A stretch of DNA of 6,691 nucleotides from an uncultured Eubacteriales bacterium. GTDB taxonomy: Bacteria > Bacillota > Clostridia > Oscillospirales > CAG-272. Positions within the stretch are counted from its first letter, which is position 1; each line of letters opens with the position of its first letter. Position numbers and translations under genes: made by a program. Below are positions 1 to 5,586 of this stretch, piece by piece. The DNA lies in assembly GCA_905187695.1 (NCBI GenBank), contig CAJJIY010000053.1:1-6691 (forward strand), in the 5' to 3' direction. The notes beneath the pieces are model-generated. The model had not been told where the DNA came from. It searched no databases and saw nothing but the letters and a program-made list of their open reading frames with translations.

Positions 1-6
1 AGCGAT

Positions 7-12
7 TATAAT
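7..12 (+). promoter_or_regulatory. Probable -10 box of the CvpA-like gene
   Basis: A perfect TATAAT lies about 36 nt before the ATG at 49 and would give a leader of roughly 30 nt. The -35 box would fall outside the window, so only half of the promoter can be seen. The ten bases starting here (TATAATATAG) are identical to those at the rpmH -10 region, which supports use by the same housekeeping sigma factor. Confidence 0.5.
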
Positions 13-48
13 ATAGATGAGAAATCTCCGGAAGGGGGGAATTTTTAG

Positions 49-1608
49 ATGTCTTTTATTTTGCCGGCTGTCTGCCTGCTGATTATTGCGGCCGACCTGC
101 TTTTCGCCTTCGGGCGGGGTTTTACCAAAACGCTGATCCGCCTTGCCACCGTGGTGCTTTCGGCGGCGCTTTCCTTTTTCATTGCGCCCGCCGTGGCCGG
201 AAAAATCGGCCCGAAGGTGATGGAGGCGCTCCGGAACCTGCCGGAGGCGGCCTCGTTCCTTTCCTATTTTGAGGAGCACGCCGAGGCTGCCGACGCGATG
301 ACGCTCTTTTGCCGGATGCTGGTGGCGCCCGCGCTGTTTCTGGCGCTTTATCTGATCTTCAAGCTGGTAACACTTGTGGTGTACGCGATCCTTTCGGCGC
401 TGTTCGGAAAGATCGGCGGCAAGCACCGGCTGCTGGCGTTGCTGCCCGGCGCGCTTTGCGCCGTCATCGGGGTGAGCGTGTTTCTGGTCCCGGTGATGGG
501 ATATCTGACGGTTTCCGACCGTGTGATGACAATCTCAGAGCGGCTTGCCGCCGAAACAAAAGGCGCAGGCGGCGGGGCCGCAAGTACAGGCGGCGAGGCC
601 GGAAGTACGGGCGGCGAGGCCGGAAGTACAGGCGGCGGGGAAGCCCCCGCCTTTGACGCGGCAAAGGCGCGGGAAAAATATCTTTCGCCCATGCTTCACG
701 CTCCGGTGGTTTCCGGTCTTTATGAAAAGGCCGGCGCAAAGCTCTTTATCCGGCTTTCCGGCGGGAAGATCGGGGGAGAGCAGACCGATCTTCTGCGGGA
801 GATCGGGGCGCTTTCGGATATTCTTTCGGATTTTTCGGTGCTACGGAACAAACAGATGACCGCCTACGGAGAAACCGAGGCGGCGGCGGTCTCGGCCACG
901 GTCACGCACCTGTCGGCCTCTCCGATGCTCAAGACCACGCTGGCGGGCTTCCTTTCCGGCGCGGCCAAAAACTGGCAGGCGGGCGAGGCGTTTTTGGGGA
1001 TGCAAAAGCCCTCGATGGGCGCGAACGGCGACATTGTGCTTTCCGGCTTCCTCACGGTCTTTGAGACGACCGACAGCGAAAAACTGCCCGGCGACCTCAC
1101 CTCTTTTTCCAACATTTTCAATCTGATGGTGAAATATCGGGTGTTTGAGCGGCTGGGAGAGGACAGCGGCGAGGGGAATTTCCTGTTGGAGCTGGAGGCC
1201 AGCGGCTTTCTTTCAGAGCTGAAAAAGGAGCTGGACGCGAACCCCCGGATGCAACCCGTGAAAGACGCGATCTACAAGGCCGCGACCCGCGCGCTCATCG
1301 AGCAGTTGGGCGTGAACGAAAACTTTAAAGAGGCCTGCGCGCCGGTGCTGGCCGACCTCACGGCCGCGCTGCGCGCCACGCCGCGCACCGAAAAGGGCGG
1401 CTTTGAACGGGAGGCGCTGAAAGTAAATATTTCGGCGGCGCTTGCGAAAAACGAAATTACCCTGTCCGATACGCTCACCGACCTGGTGGGGCAGGGGGTG
1501 GACGGATTTTTCGCCGGGCGGGAGGTGACCGATCTGACGGCCCTGACGGACGACGCCGTGATGGATCTGCTTTCCGAGTTTCTGACCGGCGCAAAAGCGG
1601 CGCAATAA
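49..1608 (+). CDS. CvpA-like membrane protein with long C-terminal domain
   Basis: A 519-residue protein. The first 155 residues hold four hydrophobic segments (about 3-21, 29-51, 92-119 and 127-154) in the arrangement of the CvpA/colicin V production family, whose members are inner-membrane proteins of poorly defined role. A Gly/Ala/Ser/Thr/Glu-rich hinge (about 172-199) follows, made of 7-residue repeats. The remaining 320 residues are largely helical-looking, contain no obvious membrane segment, and match no domain I recognise. E. coli CvpA is only about 160 residues, so this protein is roughly three times longer; long CvpA-like proteins do occur in Clostridia. The start is supported by a purine-rich ribosome-binding site (AAGGGGGGA, 32-40) eight nt upstream. 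The gene appears to be transcribed alone and ends at a strong hairpin. The CvpA assignment rests on topology and general resemblance, so it is good but not certain. Confidence 0.75.
   Translation: MSFILPAVCLLIIAADLLFAFGRGFTKTLIRLATVVLSAALSFFIAPAVAGKIGPKVMEALRNLPEAASFLSYFEEHAEAADAMTLFCRMLVAPALFLALYLIFKLVTLVVYAILSALFGKIGGKHRLLALLPGALCAVIGVSVFLVPVMGYLTVSDRVMTISERLAAETKGAGGGAASTGGEAGSTGGEAGSTGGGEAPAFDAAKAREKYLSPMLHAPVVSGLYEKAGAKLFIRLSGGKIGGEQTDLLREIGALSDILSDFSVLRNKQMTAYGETEAAAVSATVTHLSASPMLKTTLAGFLSGAAKNWQAGEAFLGMQKPSMGANGDIVLSGFLTVFETTDSEKLPGDLTSFSNIFNLMVKYRVFERLGEDSGEGNFLLELEASGFLSELKKELDANPRMQPVKDAIYKAATRALIEQLGVNENFKEACAPVLADLTAALRATPRTEKGGFEREALKVNISAALAKNEITLSDTLTDLVGQGVDGFFAGREVTDLTALTDDAVMDLLSEFLTGAKAAQ
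568..640 (+). repeat. 21-nt in-frame tandem repeat (Gly-rich hinge)
   Basis: Three full 21-nt units (568-588, 589-609, 610-630) and a partial fourth (631-640) encode GGGAAST, GGEAGST, GGEAGST and GGGEA. The last two full units differ at one base only. The repeat keeps the reading frame and lies exactly between the membrane part and the soluble part of the protein, so it reads as a flexible linker whose copy number may vary between strains. Confidence 0.9.
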
Positions 1609-1611
1609 AAA

Positions 1612-1644
1612 AAAGGCGCTCCCCGGCGGGAGCGCCTTTCCTTT
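1612..1644. terminator. Bidirectional intrinsic terminator between convergent genes
   Basis: A 12-bp stem (1612-1623 with 1628-1639; the core nine pairs are GC-rich) closes a CGGC tetraloop. On the plus strand it is followed by TTTCCTTT. On the minus strand the run of eight A at 1607-1614 becomes an uninterrupted U tract, so termination should be stronger for ymdB than for the CvpA-like gene. A second, weaker hairpin (1656-1686; GGAGA pairs with TCTCC around an A/T-rich inner stem) lies between it and the ymdB stop codon. Confidence 0.9.
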
Positions 1645-1694
1645 GAAGGGACGTTGGAGAAATCAAAAGTTTTGCTTTTTGTCTCCGGCGCGTT

Positions 1695-2468
1695 TCAGAA
1701 CCGGACCGGTCGCACCTCGCGGCAGCGGCCGGTGACCGGGTCGATGTCAAAGAGCGCGCCCTGCGCCTCGATCCTGCCCTCGGCCACATGAAAGCGGTGG
1801 GGCATTTTGGTGGTAAAGCGGCCGATGACATCGGCGCTCTCCACACCGAGGATCCCCTCGGCAGGGCCGGTCATGCCCAGATCCGAAAGATAGCCGCTTC
1901 CGCCGGGGAGCACGCGCGCGTCGGCCGTCTGCACATGGGTGTGCGTGCCGAAAACGGCCGAGAAGCGACCGTCAAAGAAAAGCGCCAGCGCCAGCTTTTC
2001 CGAGGTGGCCTCGGCATGGATATCCAGCACGGCAAAATCATATCGCCCGCGCTGGGAGGCAAGCTCGCGCTCCACGGCGCGGAAGGGATCGTCCAGCGCG
2101 TCCATAAAGACGCGGCCGGAGACATTCACCGCCAGCACGCGGTAGCCGTCGGCCGAAGTGACCACCCCGGAGCCCATGCCGGGACATTCGGGGGGATAGT
2201 TGGCGGGGCGGAGGATCCGCCGGTCATCCTCCAGGAGGGATGTGACGTCCCGCCGGTCAAAAATATGGTTGCCGCCCGTGATGAGATCGACCCCGGAATC
2301 AAAAAGCGCAGACGCGCACGCGGGGGAAAGGCCGTGGATGTCGCAGACATTTTCGCCGTTGGCGATGACCAGATCGGCCGAAAGGTTTCGGCGCGCCGCG
2401 CCGAGGTTTTCGCGCAGGTAGGGAAGCGTGCGCTCGCCCACCACATCGCCCAGTGCCAGAATTTTCAT
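1695..2468 (-). CDS. ymdB: YmdB/TIGR00282-type metallophosphoesterase
   Basis: A 257-residue protein matching the YmdB family along its whole length; B. subtilis YmdB is of similar size. Family members are binuclear-metal phosphodiesterases that hydrolyse 2',3'-cyclic nucleotides and influence biofilm formation and RNA turnover in Bacillus. The expected metal ligands are all visible: D8, E39-N40, N67-H68, H151 (in DIHAEATSEK), and H176 and H178 (in GTHTHVQTAD). The TDxGMTGP-like segment is present as SDLGMTGP near 195-202. I chose the ATG at 2468, which gives MKILALGDVVG, the usual family N-terminus. An in-frame GTG at 2492 would add eight basic residues and has a GGAG before it, but the likely promoter would start the transcript only about 3 nt upstream of that codon. 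The ribosome-binding site for the ATG (AAAGAG) is weak. In Bacillus this gene follows rny; here it stands alone, divergent from rpmH. Confidence 0.95.
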   Translation of the reverse strand: MKILALGDVVGERTLPYLRENLGAARRNLSADLVIANGENVCDIHGLSPACASALFDSGVDLITGGNHIFDRRDVTSLLEDDRRILRPANYPPECPGMGSGVVTSADGYRVLAVNVSGRVFMDALDDPFRAVERELASQRGRYDFAVLDIHAEATSEKLALALFFDGRFSAVFGTHTHVQTADARVLPGGSGYLSDLGMTGPAEGILGVESADVIGRFTTKMPHRFHVAEGRIEAQGALFDIDPVTGRCREVRPVRF

Positions 2469-2501
2469 GCTTTTCTCTTTTCTATTTTTCACAGTGTCTC
2501 C

Positions 2502-2530
2502 ATTTTACTATAAAACCCGCCGGAAATCAA
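2502..2530 (-). promoter_or_regulatory. Probable ymdB promoter
   Basis: On the minus strand, TTGATT (2525-2530) and TAAAAT (2502-2507) are separated by exactly 17 nt, a good sigma-A arrangement. Transcription would start near 2495, leaving a leader of about 27 nt before the ATG at 2468. Confidence 0.55.
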
Positions 2531-2559
2531 CCCGTTGCGGCACATTTTGTTTCCCTTTC

Positions 2560-2586
2560 AAAAAAAACACCGAAAAAGCGAAAAAA
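2560..2586 (+). promoter_or_regulatory. A-tracts upstream of rpmH promoter (UP-element-like)
   Basis: Three A-runs (2560-2567, 2573-2577, 2581-2586) lie at roughly helical spacing immediately upstream of the rpmH -35 box. Such tracts bind the RNA polymerase alpha subunit or bend DNA at strong ribosomal promoters. The role is inferred from position and composition only. Confidence 0.45.
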
Positions 2587-2589
2587 GAC

Positions 2590-2619
2590 TTGACAAAAAG
2601 GGAAGGATTCATTTATAAT
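2590..2619 (+). promoter_or_regulatory. rpmH promoter
   Basis: A perfect TTGACA (2590-2595) and a perfect TATAAT (2614-2619) are separated by 18 nt. Both hexamers are full consensus, as expected for a highly expressed ribosomal protein gene. Transcription should begin near 2626, giving a leader of about 70 nt, and probably also feeds the downstream rnpA-yidD-yidC-jag genes. Confidence 0.88.
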
Positions 2620-2632
2620 ATAGGATGTCACT

Positions 2633-2678
2633 GTAAAAGCGAGAGTGGGGAAACCCCCGACTGCTTCCGATATTTTAC
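2633..2678 (+). promoter_or_regulatory. Foldable leader of rpmH
   Basis: Within the rpmH 5' leader, GTAAAA (2633-2638) can pair with TTTTAC (2673-2678). Inside it, AGT-GGGG (2644-2650) can pair with CCCC-(CG)-ACT (2654-2662) around an AAA loop. The outer stem ends one base before the Shine-Dalgarno sequence (AAGGAGGTG, 2680-2688). I do not recognise a known ribosomal-protein leader class, and the inner stem has bulges, so a regulatory role is only a possibility. Confidence 0.35.
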
Positions 2679-2695
2679 CAAGGAGGTGCCTATCA

Positions 2696-2830
2696 ATGCT
2701 GAGAACTTACCAGCCCAAGAAACGCCAGAGAAAAAAAGAGCATGGGTTCAGAAAAAGAATGAGAACTGCGGACGGCAGAAATGTTCTGAAGAGAAGACGC
2801 GCAAAAGGCAGAAAGAGACTGACCTACTGA
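2696..2830 (+). CDS. rpmH: 50S ribosomal protein L34
   Basis: A 44-residue, very basic protein with the full L34 signature: MLRTYQPKKRQRKK at the start, HGFRKRM in the middle and the typical basic RAKGRKRL end. L34 is a small protein of the large ribosomal subunit that binds 23S rRNA. The start is fixed by a near-perfect Shine-Dalgarno sequence (AAGGAGGTG) seven nt upstream and by the family N-terminus. Ten of its 12 Arg codons are AGA, while the neighbouring genes use CGC and CGG almost only. rpmH opens the conserved rpmH-rnpA-yidD-yidC-jag-mnmE cluster. The partner usually found divergently upstream, dnaA, is not here. Confidence 0.98.
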   Translation: MLRTYQPKKRQRKKEHGFRKRMRTADGRNVLKRRRAKGRKRLTY

Positions 2831-2845
2831 GTTGCGCTCACATAG

Positions 2846-2899
2846 AAAACCACCGGTGTCCGCACTGTCATTTGAGAACGGACGCCGGGGTTTTTCGTT
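2846..2899 (+). terminator. Terminator-like hairpin between rpmH and rnpA
   Basis: Ten continuous pairs, one of them G-U, join 2853-2862 with 2879-2888 around a 16-nt loop, and AAAA (2846-2849) can extend the stem against the T run at 2891-2895. The stem followed by TTTTTCGTTT resembles an intrinsic terminator. It is the only such structure in the 102-nt gap, and no second promoter is evident before rnpA. It probably acts as a partial terminator or 3' stabiliser, letting L34 be made in large excess over the RNase P protein. Confidence 0.6.
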
Positions 2900-2932
2900 T
2901 GAGAAGGACGAAAGCGGGAAGGGGCCGCGCCC

Positions 2933-3364
2933 ATGAAGATCTACGCCATTAAAGAACATCATCTCTACAACAAAGTCTTTACCAAGGGCAAACGCGCCGT
3001 GGGTGCGCTGTGCGCGGTCCATGTGCTCCGCGACTATGCCGCCGAGCGGCTCCGCCGCGCCAATCCCACCAAAAAGGGACTGAACCGCGTGGGGCTTTCG
3101 GTGGGCAAGAAAAACGGCGGCGCGGTGGCGCGCAACCGGGCCAAGCGGCTCTTGCGCGAGGCCTACCGGCAGATTGAAAAAGAAGGCAACCTGCGCACGG
3201 GCTTTCTCATTGTGCTGGCCGCGCGCGCGGGGATCGCGGGCAAAAAAGAGCCGGCCGTGGAAAAGGAACTGCGCCGCGCCTTTGCCGCGCTTTCGCTTTT
3301 CCGGAAAGCGCCGGACGCGCCCTCTCATGCGGCCGTGCCCGGAGAAAAGGCGGTGAAGAGATGA
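2933..3364 (+). CDS. rnpA: Ribonuclease P protein component
   Basis: A 143-residue basic protein, the small protein subunit of RNase P, which helps the catalytic RNA bind and cleave the 5' leaders of precursor tRNAs. The family core is clear: RVGLSVGKK at about 52-60, then GGAVARNRAKRLLRE at 62-76 with the RNR motif (R67-N68-R69) and K71, R72 and R75. The N-terminal part (HHLYNKVFTKGKRAVG) matches the usual RNA/leader-binding strand region. Members are usually about 110-125 residues; the excess here lies in a short basic insert near 35-48 and a C-terminal tail after about residue 125. The start follows a GGAAGGGG site (2917-2924) eight nt upstream. The stop codon overlaps the yidD start by four bases (ATGA), pointing to translational coupling. 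Confidence 0.96.
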   Translation: MKIYAIKEHHLYNKVFTKGKRAVGALCAVHVLRDYAAERLRRANPTKKGLNRVGLSVGKKNGGAVARNRAKRLLREAYRQIEKEGNLRTGFLIVLAARAGIAGKKEPAVEKELRRAFAALSLFRKAPDAPSHAAVPGEKAVKR

Positions 3365-3738
3365 AATATCTTGCCATATTGCTTATTCGCTTTTACAGAA
3401 AATTTCTGTCTCCTCTGAAGGGAAGATCCTGCTGCCGGTTTGTGCCCAGTTGTTCTTCGTATGCGCTGGAGGCCTTCCGGAAACGGGGCTTTTTTGCCGG
3501 ACTTGTGCTGACGGTCCGCCGTGTGGCGCGTTGCAATCCGTATCATCCCGGCGGCTATGATCCCGTGCCCGAAAAGGGCTTTTCCTACAAAGGCGACAGA
3601 ACCATTCCCGATCCCGATGAAAGCCGCGGAAACGGCGGCACGGCGCGCGCCGACGCGCCCAGACTTGCGTTTCACGAGGGAACAAAGAAAAAATATACGG
3701 TCGTTCCCGCCCCCAAGAAAGGAAAAGAAACACAATGA
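3361..3738 (+). CDS. yidD: YidD, membrane protein insertion efficiency factor
   Basis: A 125-residue protein whose first 70 residues are a standard YidD: an amphipathic N-terminus (about 1-20), C25-RFVPSC31-SSYALEA, and then RC58-NPYHPGGYDPVP ending at residue 70. YidD sits at the inner face of the membrane and assists insertion by the Sec/YidC machinery. The conserved Cys residues (25, 31, 58) are all present, with an extra Cys at 24. Most YidD proteins end shortly after the DPVP motif; this one continues for about 55 polar, Pro/Lys-rich residues that look disordered. It overlaps rnpA by four bases upstream and yidC by four bases downstream (both ATGA). It has no strong Shine-Dalgarno sequence, so it probably depends on re-initiation by ribosomes leaving rnpA. 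Confidence 0.95.
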   Translation: MKYLAILLIRFYRKFLSPLKGRSCCRFVPSCSSYALEAFRKRGFFAGLVLTVRRVARCNPYHPGGYDPVPEKGFSYKGDRTIPDPDESRGNGGTARADAPRLAFHEGTKKKYTVVPAPKKGKETQ

Positions 3739-5573
3739 TGAATAAAACCTTGCGCCGGGTGCTTCCGGCCCTGCTCTCGCTTTTGCTGCTGCTCACGCTC
3801 CCGCTGGCGCTGGCGGGCTGCGCCGGCAAAAGAGACGAAACGCCCAGCACCTCGTGGACCTCGGCCGACGGCGACGACGCCGTGACCTATTTCAGCCGGA
3901 TTCTTCCGACGAACGCCGAGGCGCGCGAAAAGTTCACGGCCGCCTCGCGCGGATATAATATGGAAGCCGAGGGCTTTGACCCGAACGCCGAAGCGCCCGA
4001 CCGGGGCACGGTGGATCTGGAGGCCGCAAAAGCGGCGCTGAACAAGGTCCGCCCCACGGACGACGCTTCCATCGCGCATTTTGATTCTCTCCGGGACAAC
4101 CTTACCGAGGAAAATGTCCGCGCCATTGTCGCCCGGATGGGAGAAACAGTGGAACTGAAGACCAAAAACGGCCCGTTGGCCACGGTGCTTTTGTGGATCG
4201 GTAAATTCCTGCAGGTGCTGACCAAAATGACGGGCGGCAACTATGTGCTGGCGCTCTTCATCTTTGCCGTCGTGCTGGAGATCGTCATGGTCTATTTCAG
4301 CATCCGTCAGCAAAAGACGGCGCAAAAACAGGCGATGATGCGTCCCAAGGAAATGGCCATCCGCAAGAAATATGCCGGGCGCAACGACCAGGTCTCCCAG
4401 CAGAAGATGAACCAGGAGATCCAGAAGATGTACCAGGAGGAGGGCTTCAACCCCATGGGCGGTTGCCTGCCGCTGCTCCTTCAGATGCCCATCGTGCTGG
4501 CGCTTTACCAGATCGTCATTGACCCGCTCCGCTATGTGCTGGGCAAGGCCGCCACACTTTCCACGGCGCTGACGACCTATTGCACCACGGCCAAGGCGGC
4601 AGGCGGTCTGGGGCTTTCCCTTTCCAGCGCGCGCAAGGGCACCATCGAGCTTCTCTCCCAGCTGACCGGCGAGAACCTGGAGGGGCTTAAAAGCTTTGCC
4701 TATTTTGCCAACGCGACCGATTGCTATAATGAGCTGTCGGGCATCAGCATCCCGAACTTCAATCTTTTCGGGACCAACATGGGCCTCATCCCCGGCTTCC
4801 ACAAGCCGTGGGGACTGCTGGCCATTCCGGTGCTGACCTTCCTTTTCTATTTTGCCAGCATGAAGCTGAACCGCAAGATGACCTATCAGCCCGCCGTGGT
4901 GGATCAGCAGACCGGCTGCTCCAACAACATCATGGATATCACCATGCCGCTCATGAGCGTGTATATCGCCTTCATCGTGCCGGCGGCCGTGGGCATTTAC
5001 TGGATTTTCAAGTGCGTGCTCTCCACCCTCAAGCAGTTTATCCTGCACAAGGTGATGCCGCTCCCGACCTTTACGGAGGAGGACTATAAGCAGGCCGAGC
5101 GCGAACTGAAGGGCAAGTCCAAGCCCCAGAAGGCGCCGGCCGGCACCCGCATCGGAAAGTCGGGCACACCGGTGCGCTCGCTCCATCACATTGACGATGA
5201 CGACGAACCGCTCCCGCCCCCCGAACGCGACCCGGTCGAGCCGGCCGAGAAGAAACCCGCCCAAAAAGGCGGCGGGAAAAATGCGGGAAAGGCGGCCGAA
5301 AAAGCCGTGAATGTGCCCGGAAAAGCCGGCAAGACCGAAACGGTCAAGGAGGCTGAAGCGGTCAGGGAGGCCGAAGCGGTCAAAGCGGCGCAGGCCCCTG
5401 AAGCGCCGGCGGAAGAGATTCCCGAAGCGTCGGTGAAAGAGACGGCGGAAGAGACGGCGGAAACGGCCGCGCAGAACGAGGACGGCAAGGACGCCGGATC
5501 CGCCGAAAAAACCGAAACAGCCAAAAATCCGTTGGCCGCACCCCTGAAGGACGACCGCAAGAACCGCGAATAA
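3735..5573 (+). CDS. yidC: YidC/Oxa1 family membrane protein insertase
   Basis: A 612-residue insertase that places proteins into the cytoplasmic membrane, alone or with Sec. A lipoprotein signal peptide (about 1-28, lipobox LAGC with Cys29) marks it as Gram-positive type. An outside region (30-148) precedes the first core helix (about 168-188). The cytoplasmic helical hairpin (190-238) includes RPKEMAIRKKYAGR and KMYQEEGFNP. The signature MGGCLPLLLQMPIVLALY covers 241-258. Further helices lie at about 359-377 and 404-435. An insert of about 90 residues (265-355) faces outside. The last 170 residues are a charged Ala/Glu/Lys/Pro tail. Position 182 in the first core helix, normally the Arg (or Lys) of the hydrophilic groove, is Glu (GAG, 4278-4280). 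Two ATGs (3735, 3738) are possible starts; the first overlaps the yidD stop (ATGA). jag follows after 13 nt. Confidence 0.97.
   Translation: MMNKTLRRVLPALLSLLLLLTLPLALAGCAGKRDETPSTSWTSADGDDAVTYFSRILPTNAEAREKFTAASRGYNMEAEGFDPNAEAPDRGTVDLEAAKAALNKVRPTDDASIAHFDSLRDNLTEENVRAIVARMGETVELKTKNGPLATVLLWIGKFLQVLTKMTGGNYVLALFIFAVVLEIVMVYFSIRQQKTAQKQAMMRPKEMAIRKKYAGRNDQVSQQKMNQEIQKMYQEEGFNPMGGCLPLLLQMPIVLALYQIVIDPLRYVLGKAATLSTALTTYCTTAKAAGGLGLSLSSARKGTIELLSQLTGENLEGLKSFAYFANATDCYNELSGISIPNFNLFGTNMGLIPGFHKPWGLLAIPVLTFLFYFASMKLNRKMTYQPAVVDQQTGCSNNIMDITMPLMSVYIAFIVPAAVGIYWIFKCVLSTLKQFILHKVMPLPTFTEEDYKQAERELKGKSKPQKAPAGTRIGKSGTPVRSLHHIDDDDEPLPPPERDPVEPAEKKPAQKGGGKNAGKAAEKAVNVPGKAGKTETVKEAEAVREAEAVKAAQAPEAPAEEIPEASVKETAEETAETAAQNEDGKDAGSAEKTETAKNPLAAPLKDDRKNRE
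5343..5390 (+). repeat. 18-nt degenerate repeat in the YidC tail
   Basis: Two near-identical 18-nt units (5343-5360 and 5361-5378) encode VKEAEA and VREAEA, followed by a diverged third (VKAAQA, residues 549-554). They form part of the low-complexity charged tail of YidC and probably arose by slippage. Confidence 0.7.
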
Positions 5574-5586
5574 GAAGGAGACAGAC

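Noticed and set aside
1788..2513. 241-codon plus-strand open frame opposite ymdB
   Set aside because: Antisense to a protein with all metal-ligand residues in place; no family resemblance of its own.
2469..2695. Replication origin in the ymdB-rpmH gap
   Set aside because: The gap is A-rich near the promoter, but I saw no DnaA boxes and no dnaA gene beside it.
2428..2952. 174-codon plus-strand frame through the rpmH region
   Set aside because: It reads across the ymdB start, two promoters and rpmH in another frame; nothing in it resembles a protein family.
3952..3957. TATAAT inside yidC as an internal promoter
   Set aside because: No acceptable -35 hexamer at 16-18 nt upstream. A second TATAAT near 4725 also lacks one.
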